Source: Planctomycetaceae bacterium
GTDB taxonomy: Bacteria; Planctomycetota; Planctomycetia; Pirellulales; Pirellulaceae
Direction of reading: 5' to 3'
DNA: 9,103 nt
Assembly: GCA_024642765.1 (NCBI GenBank)
Contig: JAHEAM010000133.1
Location: forward strand, 1-9,103
Under the pieces are notes generated by a model that was not told where the DNA came from, searched no databases, and saw nothing but the letters and a program-made list of their open reading frames with translations. This document shows positions 1 through 6,760 of this stretch, one piece after another; the first letter of the stretch is position 1; every line of letters begins with the position of its first letter. The translations under genes were made by a program, and so were the position numbers.

Positions 1-1
1 A

Positions 2-451
2 AAAGGGAGGGGGGGGGCGTTGCCGAGCGTGATGGCCAACATTTCTTTGAGATTGATTCAGATGCACATGTGCGTTGTTTATTTCTTTGCTGGTGTCGGA
101 AAGCTCCAAGGTGACACGTGGTGGAATGGCACGGCGATTTGGTTGGCGTTCGCAAGCAACGAATATCAGACATTGGATTTGACTTGGACGGCCGAGTACC
201 TATGGTTCATCAATATCCTGACCTATGTTTCCTTATTTTGGGAGGTTAGCTATCCGTTTTTGATTTGGCCCAAGTTGACGCGTCCAATCTGGCTGGCTTT
301 GGCGGTGGCGGTTCATCTCGGAATCGGCATCGCGATGGGTATGCTGACCTTTGGAATGATCATGATCATTGCGAATCTTTCTTTCTGGCCGCGACAATGG
401 TGGCCGTACCCTCAACGCCGTTGGCAAGTTGCCGACATTAGCGCAAAATAA
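2..451 (+). CDS. HTTM-domain (vitamin K-dependent gamma-carboxylase-like) membrane protein, 3' part only
   Basis: This is the C-terminal part of a multi-pass membrane protein. The frame is open to the left edge; a TTG at 20 could serve as a start, but the homology-like region seems to continue upstream, so I treat the gene as 5'-truncated. Numbering from that TTG, I see a hydrophobic segment at about residues 14-30 containing FAGVGKLQG, then WWNGTAIWLA, a second segment at about 61-84 (WFINILTYVSLFWEVSYPF), and a third long one at about 91-121 with the conserved-looking VHLGIGIAMGM. This order (AGxxKLQG, WWxGTAxWLA, membrane segments, HLGI) resembles the HTTM family (horizontally transferred transmembrane domain) related to gamma-glutamyl carboxylase. 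Whether it carboxylates anything is unknown. The short tail ends in a basic, tryptophan-rich stretch. A run of nine G at 9-17 precedes the TTG and makes the frame there unsafe. The next gene, asd, begins 170 bases downstream. Confidence 0.7.
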   Translation, partial: KGRGGALPSVMANISLRLIQMHMCVVYFFAGVGKLQGDTWWNGTAIWLAFASNEYQTLDLTWTAEYLWFINILTYVSLFWEVSYPFLIWPKLTRPIWLALAVAVHLGIGIAMGMLTFGMIMIIANLSFWPRQWWPYPQRRWQVADISAK

Positions 452-524
452 GGTCTCAAAAGCGAAAAGTAATGCAGGGCATGCTTGTTCGGTTTGCGAC
501 GTAATTCGTTCGGTTACTCCTGTA

Positions 525-548
525 GTTAACCGCTGAATGCGGTTTAAC
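525..548 (+). terminator. Hairpin between the HTTM gene and asd
   Basis: GTTAACCGC (525-533) pairs with GCGGTTTAAC (539-548) around the 5-base loop TGAAT, giving nine pairs with a single bulged base. Only GTTT follows, so it lacks a good U-tract. It could end the HTTM transcript or be a structured part of the asd leader. Confidence 0.3.
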
Positions 549-608
549 GTTTGGGTTGCATCAAGTGCGTGGCGAGATTTGGCAAACGCCATGGTTCTAT
601 TTTTTAAC

Positions 609-615
609 GAGAGGG
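609..615 (+). promoter_or_regulatory. Ribosome binding site that fixes the asd start
   Basis: GAGAGGG lies six bases upstream of the ATG at 622. This favours that ATG over the in-frame ATG at 556, which would add 22 residues (MHQVRGEIWQ...) not expected before the N-terminal Rossmann strand. Confidence 0.6.
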
Positions 616-621
616 TCTTTT

Positions 622-1644
622 ATGTCACTGCGCTGGGCAATTGTAGGTGCGACGGGTGCCGTCGGCCAAATCGTATTGGCGCAAATCGAGCAGCGCGGCG
701 TGGAGTTCGAGAGCATCAAATTCCTGGCATCCAAGCGATCTGCTGGAAAGCAAGTTGTCTTTCGTGGCCATTCACACGAGGTCGAAACCCTCTGTCCAGA
801 GTCGTTCGAAGGCATTGACATTGTAATCGGCAGCACGCCTGATGAAGTGGCTGCCGAGTTTACGCCGTGGGCTGTCGAACGCGGAGCCATCGTCATCGAT
901 GAGAGTGGCTATCACCGAATGTTGCCGCACGTGCCGCTTGTAATTCCCGAAGTCAATCCGCACGCGATTCGAGCACATTCGGGAATTATTGCCAGCCCAA
1001 ATTGTTCGACAACTCAAATGGTTGTTGCGCTCAAGCCTCTGCACGATGCAGCTAAAGTCAAACGAGTCGTTGTTTCAACCTACCAAGCGACGAGTGGAGC
1101 AGGGGTGGCAGGCTCGGACGAACTTCTTGAAAACACTCGAGCCAATTTGGGGAATCAGTCATTCGCAGCCAAAACGTTTCGGCACCCAATCGCATTCAAT
1201 CTGATTCCGCAAATCGGCTCGCTCAAGTACGAAGGATATACTTCGGAAGAGATGAAAATGGTTTTCGAAACGCAAAAGATTCTTGAAGATGATTCGATTC
1301 AAGTCTGTCCAACATGCGTGCGTGTGCCGGTTGCCAACTGTCATAGCGAATCGATTTTGGTTGAAACTGAGCGGCCACTTTCGGTAAATGAAGTGCGAGA
1401 GTTGTTTCACGCTGCGCCAGGTATCATTGTCCAAGACGACGTCGTGGCAGGGAGCTATCCAATGCCCCGCAATTGTGATCAACGCGACGAAGTTTTCGTG
1501 GGGCGTATTCGGCGCGACTTGAGTTCGCTGAATGGGGTCGCGTTTTGGTGCGTCAGTGACAACTTGCGAAAAGGCGCGGCGACCAACGCCGTCCAAATTG
1601 CCCAACTCGTAGTGGCAAGTAAGCTAACGAAATGCGGTTCTTAA
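622..1644 (+). CDS. asd: Aspartate-semialdehyde dehydrogenase
   Basis: A 340-residue cytosolic enzyme that reduces L-aspartyl-4-phosphate to L-aspartate-4-semialdehyde with NADPH, the branch point to lysine/diaminopimelate, threonine and methionine. The N-terminal nucleotide-binding loop GATGAVG is at 9-15. SKRSAGK follows at 37-43. The catalytic cysteine is C128 in SPNCSTTQM, and YQATSGAG is at 154-161. CVRVPVANCHSES at 232-244 carries the substrate-binding arginine (R234) and the catalytic histidine (H241). DNLRKGAATNA near the C-terminus completes the cofactor site. All key residues are present and the length is typical. The start at 622 is chosen because of the GAGAGGG sequence six bases upstream and because the Rossmann strand begins at once. 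Its last 13 bases overlap the start of truA, suggesting translational coupling. Confidence 0.96.
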   Translation: MSLRWAIVGATGAVGQIVLAQIEQRGVEFESIKFLASKRSAGKQVVFRGHSHEVETLCPESFEGIDIVIGSTPDEVAAEFTPWAVERGAIVIDESGYHRMLPHVPLVIPEVNPHAIRAHSGIIASPNCSTTQMVVALKPLHDAAKVKRVVVSTYQATSGAGVAGSDELLENTRANLGNQSFAAKTFRHPIAFNLIPQIGSLKYEGYTSEEMKMVFETQKILEDDSIQVCPTCVRVPVANCHSESILVETERPLSVNEVRELFHAAPGIIVQDDVVAGSYPMPRNCDQRDEVFVGRIRRDLSSLNGVAFWCVSDNLRKGAATNAVQIAQLVVASKLTKCGS

Positions 1645-2393
1645 AACTAACGATTGCCTATGATGGCGCGAACTACGTGGGATGGCAGGTTCAGACCAAT
1701 GGTGTTTCCGTTCAAGCAAAATTGGAGGCCGCTTGGCAAAAGTTGACAGCTGAACGTCGGCGCATCACGTCGAGCGGCAGAACCGACTCGGGCGTGCATG
1801 CGGAAGGTCAAGTTTGCAGTTTGAGGACGGAGTCTCGCTTGCCACTGGAGACGCTGCAGCGTGGCCTGAATGCAATGTTACCAGAAGACATTGTCGTGGT
1901 ATTATGCCAAGAAATGCCCAGAGAATTTCATGCGATTCGTGACGCGATTGCGAAAACATATCGATATCAAATTCAAACAGGCCCGATGTGCAACGTATTG
2001 CAACGACATCAATGGTGGTATGTACCGCCAAATTTGAACCTAGCGGACATGCAAACTGCGGCTAGTTATCTGGTTGGGAAGCATGACTTCGCCGCCTTTC
2101 AAACAGTCGGATCGAAAAGGAAATCGACCGTCAGGACCATTTCGCGATTGACGATCAGTGAAGAATATGAGCGTTTCGGTTCGCGTTTTCTGATCTCAGT
2201 AACGGCGGATGGATTTCTATATAACATGGTGCGTTGCATCGCAGGTTCCCTGGCATTTGTGGGGAAGGGCAGGGAGGCACCGGAGTGGATTCGCCGAGCA
2301 TTGGAATCTAAAGATCGTTCGAATGCTGGGCAGAATGCGCCAGCTCATGGGCTCTTTCTTGTAAACGTCGAGTACCCAATCGAGTTTATGTAG
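1632..2393 (+). CDS. truA: tRNA pseudouridine(38-40) synthase TruA
   Basis: A 253-residue enzyme that isomerises uridine to pseudouridine at positions 38-40 of the anticodon stem-loop of many tRNAs. The N-terminus RFLKLTIAYDGANYVGWQ is the typical family opening. The catalytic aspartate is D52 within SSGRTDSGVHAEGQV. TYRYQI and, near residue 200, FLYNMVRCIAGSLAFVGKG are the other conserved TruA blocks. Length is close to the usual 245-270. The ATG lies inside the end of asd (13-base overlap) with no clear Shine-Dalgarno sequence of its own, so re-initiation by ribosomes finishing asd is likely. The stop is followed almost at once by a small hairpin. Confidence 0.95.
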   Translation: MRFLKLTIAYDGANYVGWQVQTNGVSVQAKLEAAWQKLTAERRRITSSGRTDSGVHAEGQVCSLRTESRLPLETLQRGLNAMLPEDIVVVLCQEMPREFHAIRDAIAKTYRYQIQTGPMCNVLQRHQWWYVPPNLNLADMQTAASYLVGKHDFAAFQTVGSKRKSTVRTISRLTISEEYERFGSRFLISVTADGFLYNMVRCIAGSLAFVGKGREAPEWIRRALESKDRSNAGQNAPAHGLFLVNVEYPIEFM

Positions 2394-2394
2394 G

Positions 2395-2413
2395 TTGGCG
2401 AATGACTCGCCAG
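2395..2413 (+). terminator. Small hairpin just after truA
   Basis: TGGCGA (2396-2401) pairs with TCGCCA (2407-2412) around the loop ATGAC, extended by a T-G wobble. It starts two bases after the truA stop. The tail GTGCTTTG has only three T, so this is at best a weak or factor-assisted terminator of the asd-truA transcript. Confidence 0.35.
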
Positions 2414-2592
2414 TGCTTTGAATGCGATTAGCGTTGAGAGATTAAATGGAATTCCCAATGCGACGACTGAGACGCAGTTAAGCGAATGAAACGCCAATTC
2501 GTCGATCACGTCAGTTCGTCCTTGCTTTCGGCTACTTCGCTTCTTGGTTAGAATAGAAACATTGGGGAACAAAAAACTACTGGAAAAGAATA

Positions 2593-3465
2593 GTGACCGT
2601 TGGCAAAGACTTTATTGGGCCGTTTCAACTTGTTCGGTTGATTCGGTCTGGCAATACAACTCAGGTTTGGGAGGCTGCGCGCGAAGGCGAGAAGGACCGC
2701 GTCGCACTCAAAATACTGCTGCAGAGTCAAAAGAATAATAAAGTCGAAATTGAACAACTCAAACACGAAACCAATGTTGCCAAGAATTTCGAGCACCCGA
2801 ACGTAATCAAAATTTTTGACTACCATGACACCTATGGCATTCCATTCATTTCGATGCAATTGTTCAACGCGAAGAACTTGAAAATTGAAATGCGGGAACG
2901 TCCAGAGTTCTTCGATAAAAATTTGTCGGATATTATTACTTCTTGCGCCGAGGGTTTGAAATACGTTCACGAGCAAGGTTGGTTGCACTGCGATATCAAG
3001 CCTGACAATTACTTGGCCGACGAACAGGGAACGGTCAAGCTGATCGACTTTTCAATTGCACAAAAAATCAAAACGGGGTTTAGCCTGTTTGGAAACAAAC
3101 CCAAGGCGATCAAGGGTACACGAAGTTACATTTCACCGGAACAAATTCGCCGCGAAAAGCTTGATGTGCGAGCCGACGTCTATTCCTTCGGTTGCATGTT
3201 GTTCGAATTAGTTTCGGGAAAAATGCCCTATACGGCTGTCAACCCTGACGACTTGCTGATGAAACACTTGCGGTCACCGGTGCCTTCTTTGCAGGCGGCG
3301 ATCAAAAACGTGACACCGGAGTTTGCTAATTTGGTCGCAAAACTTATCGCGAAGAAGCCGGAAGACCGCTTGCAGGACATGGCTGAGTTTTTGTTGAACT
3401 TCCGACGCATGCGAATATTCAGAGGCGGAATTCGCGTTCGAGAATCGAAGGACACTTTCGAATAA
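2593..3465 (+). CDS. Serine/threonine protein kinase (Hanks/PknB type), kinase domain only
   Basis: A 290-residue protein that is almost entirely one eukaryotic-like kinase domain (about 8-275), with no membrane segment and no sensor domain, so cytosolic. The ATP-anchoring lysine is K40 in VALK and the helix-C glutamate is probably E59. The catalytic loop HCDIKPDN (132-139) has D134, K136 and N139. The metal-binding motif is DFS (152-154) rather than DFG. GTRSYISPEQ (175-184) is the activation/P+1 region, and RADVYSFGCML follows. The glycine loop is weak: IRSGNTTQVW keeps only one of the three usual glycines. Because the catalytic residues are intact I expect an active kinase. The GTG start is the only usual start codon between the in-frame stop at 2554 and the domain; GGA about eight bases upstream is a poor ribosome site. 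A TAGAAT box at 2549-2554 may be a -10 element, but there is no good -35. Its substrate is unknown; the neighbours are truA and accA. Confidence 0.93.
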   Translation: MTVGKDFIGPFQLVRLIRSGNTTQVWEAAREGEKDRVALKILLQSQKNNKVEIEQLKHETNVAKNFEHPNVIKIFDYHDTYGIPFISMQLFNAKNLKIEMRERPEFFDKNLSDIITSCAEGLKYVHEQGWLHCDIKPDNYLADEQGTVKLIDFSIAQKIKTGFSLFGNKPKAIKGTRSYISPEQIRREKLDVRADVYSFGCMLFELVSGKMPYTAVNPDDLLMKHLRSPVPSLQAAIKNVTPEFANLVAKLIAKKPEDRLQDMAEFLLNFRRMRIFRGGIRVRESKDTFE

Positions 3466-3515
3466 TTCCAAGAAATGGGACCAGTTCCCAATACTGTTGA
3501 GAGAAGAGCATTGAA

Positions 3516-4481
3516 ATGGATTACCTAGCGTTTGAACAACCCATTGCGGACTTGCAAGCTGAAATTGATGAACTCGAATCTGCTAGTTCGGATTCGCCAC
3601 ATCAGTTGGAGTCATTGCGACAACGTCGTCAACAATTAACTAAGACGACACGCGAGATTTACGAGAACTTGACGCCCTGGCAGATTGTTCAAGTATCGCG
3701 TCACAAAAATCGTCCCCACACGGTTGATTACTTGTCGCTCGTGTTCAGTGAATTTGTTGAGTTGCATGGTGATCGAAAGTTTGGAGATGATCGCGCGATT
3801 CGAGTAGGCTTCGCTCGTTTAGATGACCAGAAGGTACTAGTGCTCGGCCATCAGAAAGGTCGTGACTTTCGTGAACGCAGCGAAAACTTTTTTGGATGCG
3901 CGCATCCCGAAGGCTATCGTAAGGCCATGGCCAAAATGAGATTGGCATCAAAGTATGGTCTGCCGATTATCTGTATGATTGATACTCCGGGAGCCTATCC
4001 TGGAATCGGCGCAGAAGAACGCGGACAGGCTCAGGTGATCGCTGAGAATATGTTGGAGATGGCTCGATTACCAACTCCTATTATTTGTGTAGTGATTGGC
4101 GAAGGCGGCAGCGGCGGCGCCTTGGGAATCGGCGTCGGCGATCGCGTTGCCATGTTGCAGTACTCGTATTACTCGGTGATCAGTCCTGAAGGCTGCGCGG
4201 GAATCTTATGGAAAAGCCACGAACATGCGCCGCGCGCCGCAGATTGCTTGAAGTTCACATCGAATTATCTTAAAGATTTCCAAGTCGTTGACGATGTGAT
4301 CGAGGAACCACTGGGTGGTGCTCATCGCGACCATCACCATATGGCCGCAACGTTACGATCGTTTTTTAAACGCAACTTGCGAGAATTGTGCCGCAAACCG
4401 ATAGACGAGTTGTTGCAGTCGCGATACGACCGATTTCGTAAAATTGGATCCTATCTTGAGCTTGACGAAGCCGGCGTTTGA
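3516..4481 (+). CDS. accA: Acetyl-CoA carboxylase carboxyltransferase subunit alpha
   Basis: A 321-residue subunit (E. coli has 319) that pairs with AccD to move the carboxyl group from carboxybiotin-BCCP to acetyl-CoA, making malonyl-CoA for fatty acid synthesis. The N-terminal helical part FEQPIADLQAEIDEL is typical. GHQKGRD is at 111-117, HPEGYRKAM at 130-138, DTPGAYPGIGAEERGQ at 156-171 and GEGGSGGALGIGVGD at 195-209. The last two form the crotonase-fold oxyanion and CoA-binding region. YSVISPEGCAGILWK is at 219-233. A purine-rich GAGAGAAGAG lies seven to eight bases before the ATG. The gene is 50 bases after the kinase gene on the same strand, so the two may share a transcript. accD and the biotin genes are not in this window. 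Confidence 0.97.
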   Translation: MDYLAFEQPIADLQAEIDELESASSDSPHQLESLRQRRQQLTKTTREIYENLTPWQIVQVSRHKNRPHTVDYLSLVFSEFVELHGDRKFGDDRAIRVGFARLDDQKVLVLGHQKGRDFRERSENFFGCAHPEGYRKAMAKMRLASKYGLPIICMIDTPGAYPGIGAEERGQAQVIAENMLEMARLPTPIICVVIGEGGSGGALGIGVGDRVAMLQYSYYSVISPEGCAGILWKSHEHAPRAADCLKFTSNYLKDFQVVDDVIEEPLGGAHRDHHHMAATLRSFFKRNLRELCRKPIDELLQSRYDRFRKIGSYLELDEAGV

Positions 4482-4961
4482 CCGACTTTGGTCAGAAAAT
4501 GAAAAAGCAATTGGCGCCGATCGTTTGCGCGGGATTGGCTTCCGAAGGTTTAACACGGCATTGATCGGCCTACCGGCCTGTTCTTATTAAGGTGGACAGT
4601 TTCCTCAGCCCATATCGTATGGACTTCGGGCAAAGCATTCAGCTGTACACGGTTCGGATGTTCTTGCTTTTGTTTTGCGATTTCATGAAAGGTCAGACGC
4701 GTTGCTGTAGCATGCGGTGCTGAGTAGAACTCGCGAATCGATTTCGTAGAAGTGGCCTTTTTTCAGCCTATTGCCAACGTCCGATAATGTTTCTTATGTT
4801 CGGTTGTGAGTGCCTGATTTAGGGAGTTTGCTGGCTTTTCGCTGGGAATTCGTTCCGCTGAGTGATTCAGCGTCGCCAACTTAGCCGATCCCCTGCGAAA
4901 AGGTTGCGATGTGTTTCCGTTGAGAACGAATTGGCTGTACGTTGCAAGGTTTTTCAATGAC
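4482..4961. other. 480-base gap with no recognisable gene between convergent accA and cvpA
   Basis: I see no credible coding frame on either strand here; the longest one (minus strand, from 5011 down to 4763) runs into cvpA in another frame and has no family features. The stretch is rather T-rich on the plus strand. It holds only small inverted repeats: GGCC-TACC-GGCC at about 4567-4578 and CGCTGA-GTGAT-TCAGCG at 4856-4872, the latter about 90 bases past the cvpA stop. Neither has a U-tract, so I cannot name a terminator for either gene. No tRNA-like TPsiC sequence was seen. Confidence 0.5.
4856..4872 (-). other. Small hairpin downstream of cvpA
   Basis: CGCTGA and TCAGCG form a perfect six-pair stem around five bases. 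It lies 90 bases past the cvpA stop, with no T-run on either side. Possible transcript-end structure only. Confidence 0.2.
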
Positions 4962-5732
4962 CTACGGGAGACGTTGACTGTTGTTGAGTTTTTGTTGGAA
5001 CCGCTCGCCAATTTGATTCAATGTTTGCTGACCGTTTATTGTCGTGTTAATTCCTGGCGCAATTTGCACACTGAAGTCTGGGATGCTCGAGTTTGATTGT
5101 GCTTTATTCAGAAATGAGCCTTCGATTGGCTGGCTAGTATTTGAAAGCGTGATTCCGCTTTGATTGATAAAACTGCCCGGCCACCCGCTGCCCGAGGGTT
5201 CTGATTGTCGAGGTAATGGTGCCGCCAAATTCTGATTGAATTTTTGCACAAACGGATCAAGCATTGTGTGCAGTTCAACAGGTACAACTGCATTAAGCTG
5301 ATTAATCGCATTGGCAATCAATCCGCCTGAACGACTTGCAACCACATAGCGACGCGCGTTGTCGCCGAGCAACGTGACGGCAAACATCGTAATGACCATG
5401 CATAGGATCGCGCCCTTAACGGCACCCAACAGCCCACCAGCCTGTGCATCGAAGGACTTCAATTGAAGTCGTTTAATGTTCTCGCGAATGTAGCCATAAG
5501 CCAACCAAATCCCAAGGCTTGTGACTAGGTAGATGATTAACATGGCGAGAAACGGCGCGTAGGGTTTGTCGATTTTCAGTAGATTCATTAGCGGTTGCTT
5601 GAAATTCAACGCAACGAAATAGCTGACGACTACGGCGGCCAACGAGGCGATCTGCCAGGCCAAGCCTTTCCAAAGCCCAAACAGAATCGCACCGCCAAAA
5701 ACAACCAAAATCAAGATGTCATATGGGGACAT
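4962..5732 (-). CDS. cvpA: CvpA family membrane protein with long polar C-terminal tail
   Basis: A 256-residue inner-membrane protein of the colicin V production (CvpA) family. Predicted membrane segments are about 4-22, 25-44, 59-80 and 100-122. The family signature FDAQAGGLLGAVKGAIL at 94-110, just before the last segment, is clear. E. coli CvpA is about 160 residues; here about 90 more follow, a tail rich in Asn, Gln, Ser and Pro (from about 164) with no recognisable domain. The family has been tied to colicin V secretion and to envelope homeostasis, but its biochemical role is unknown. The ATG is supported by GGAG ten bases upstream inside TTTTGGAG, the same sequence used by the SIMPL gene at 8566-8573. 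The gene is divergent from the hydrolase gene at 6026 and has a plausible promoter at 5792-5820. Confidence 0.85.
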   Translation of the reverse strand: MSPYDILILVVFGGAILFGLWKGLAWQIASLAAVVVSYFVALNFKQPLMNLLKIDKPYAPFLAMLIIYLVTSLGIWLAYGYIRENIKRLQLKSFDAQAGGLLGAVKGAILCMVITMFAVTLLGDNARRYVVASRSGGLIANAINQLNAVVPVELHTMLDPFVQKFNQNLAAPLPRQSEPSGSGWPGSFINQSGITLSNTSQPIEGSFLNKAQSNSSIPDFSVQIAPGINTTINGQQTLNQIGERFQQKLNNSQRLP

Positions 5733-5791
5733 GCCGTCATCGCTCCAAAAATTCCGAAAACAGTCAACTGTGATTTCAAATGCGGAGTCGG

Positions 5792-5820
5792 ATTAGACAG
5801 GAAACAATCGTCATACTCAA
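5792..5820 (-). promoter_or_regulatory. Candidate sigma-70-type promoter for cvpA
   Basis: On the minus strand TTGAGT (5815-5820) and TCTAAT (5792-5797) are separated by exactly 17 bases, matching 4 of 6 and 5 of 6 consensus positions. The start of transcription would fall near 5785, leaving a leader of about 50 bases before the cvpA ATG at 5732. Confidence 0.4.
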
Positions 5821-5850
5821 TACGAATGGAATTGATCCGAAAAAAGCGAG

Positions 5851-5958
5851 GCAGGGGGGGTGCTAGCGTGCGAACTGATCTTGGATGAGTTGCGTTGTTG
5901 GTGGAAGATTGTAGGCGTAACGAAATAAACTACAAACGGTTTCGTTGCCCTCCCCTGC
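5851..5958. repeat. G-run and complementary C-rich arm in the cvpA/hydrolase divergent spacer
   Basis: GCAGGGGGGG (5851-5860) is complementary, with one mismatch, to CCCTCCCCTGC (5948-5958). The arms are about 87 bases apart and enclose the region before the hydrolase gene. Base pairing in a transcript is possible, but seven G in a row may simply pair with any C-rich stretch. Confidence 0.25.
5917..5948 (+). repeat. Inverted repeat in the 5' region of the DUF457 hydrolase gene
   Basis: AACGAAA (5919-5925) and TTTCGTT (5940-5946) are a perfect seven-base inverted repeat around 14 bases. The pairing extends to nine with a T-G wobble and a G-C pair outside (5917-5918 with 5947-5948). It ends about 80 bases before the GTG start. 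It could be an operator or a leader hairpin. Confidence 0.35.
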
Positions 5959-6010
5959 TCTTTCGAGCGATTCAGGATAAGTCCATCGACCACAACATCA
6001 GTGAAACAGA

Positions 6011-6015
6011 AGGAG
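6011..6015 (+). promoter_or_regulatory. Ribosome binding site for the GTG start at 6026
   Basis: AGGAG lies ten bases upstream of GTG 6026 and supports this non-ATG start. The next residues, ADFKTH, carry the family's N-terminal histidine, so a later start would lose it. Confidence 0.5.
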
Positions 6016-6025
6016 TCGCGTTTCG

Positions 6026-6748
6026 GTGGCTGATTTCAAAACACATATAACGACAAGCACAGTGCTAGGTATCGCCTACGGTGTAGCTGGACATTATGTG
6101 TATGACGTTTCAGTGCCGCATTCGCTGATGGCCGGTGCTTTGTGCAGCGTTGCTGGAATGCTGCCCGATTTGGATAGCGACTCAGGAGTGCCGTTGCGCG
6201 AGATGTTAAGTTTCGTATCGGTGTTGGTACCGATGATGATGTTGCGGAGATTTTATCAGTTTGGTTGGACGCCCGAAACGATGGTGTTTGTTTCAGGGGT
6301 CATGTACGTTGGGATCCGATTTGGTCTCGGATCGTTGTTTCGTCGATTCACGAAGCATCGCGGCATGTGGCACAGCATACCCGCAGCGCTGATCGCGGGA
6401 ATGATTACTTATCTTTTGTGTTTATCTCCCGAAATCGGAGTGCGTGTTTTCAAAGCATGGGCAGTCGTGTTGGGATTCCTTTCGCATTTGCTGTTGGACG
6501 AAATCTATTCCGTCGATTTGGGTGGGCGGATTATTCGTATCAAGAAATCGTCAGGTACTGCTTTGAAATTCATAGGCGACAGTCGCGTCTCCAACTTCAT
6601 TACTTATGCCGGCTTACTCACCCTTTGCCTAGTGGTATTTAGAGATCGTTGGGGTGAGAATTTTATCGAACCGCCTTTCGGAGTTGATTTGAGTCATATC
6701 AAAGAACAAATCGAAAAGACCGCGAGCGGAAGTAAGTTGTTTCAATAG
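6026..6748 (+). CDS. YdjM/DUF457-type membrane-bound metal-dependent hydrolase
   Basis: A 240-residue membrane protein of the family named after E. coli YdjM (LexA-regulated inner-membrane putative hydrolase, DUF457). Family metal-site motifs are visible in order: DFKTH at 3-7, LPDLDSD at 46-52, HRGMWHS at 111-117 and HLLLDE at 154-159. Hydrophobic stretches at about 11-28, 34-46, 61-74, 84-103, 118-134, 142-158 and 191-206 suggest a multi-pass protein with the metal site near the membrane. The substrate is not known for the family; a lipid-like or phosphoester substrate is only a guess. Start is GTG with AGGAG ten bases upstream. Its leader contains an inverted repeat (5917-5948). It converges on dtd, with just 12 bases between the two stops. 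Confidence 0.85.
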   Translation: MADFKTHITTSTVLGIAYGVAGHYVYDVSVPHSLMAGALCSVAGMLPDLDSDSGVPLREMLSFVSVLVPMMMLRRFYQFGWTPETMVFVSGVMYVGIRFGLGSLFRRFTKHRGMWHSIPAALIAGMITYLLCLSPEIGVRVFKAWAVVLGFLSHLLLDEIYSVDLGGRIIRIKKSSGTALKFIGDSRVSNFITYAGLLTLCLVVFRDRWGENFIEPPFGVDLSHIKEQIEKTASGSKLFQ

Positions 6749-6760
6749 ATGACTTTGGCA

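Noticed and set aside
556..621. In-frame ATG at 556 as the asd start
   Set aside because: It would add 22 residues unlike the family, while the ATG at 622 has a clear ribosome site and starts right at the Rossmann strand.
1159..1605. 148-codon open frame antisense to asd
   Set aside because: No family features; it is a mirror of a well-supported asd reading frame.
2548..2988. 146-codon open frame on the minus strand over the kinase start
   Set aside because: Low-complexity, Phe/Leu-rich shadow of the kinase gene with no recognisable motif.
4587..4604. TTAAGGTGGACAGTTTCC, reminiscent of some insertion sequence ends (TGTCCACC...)
   Set aside because: No matching opposite end, target duplication or transposase fragment nearby; a chance likeness is more likely.
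4785..4807. CCGATAATG...CATGTTCGG-like near-palindrome (CCGA ends) in the accA/cvpA gap
   Set aside because: Only the four outer pairs match well; the inner part does not form a stable stem.
4763..5011. 82-codon minus-strand frame overlapping the cvpA end
   Set aside because: Overlaps cvpA in another frame and shows no domain or ribosome site; composition does not suggest a protein.
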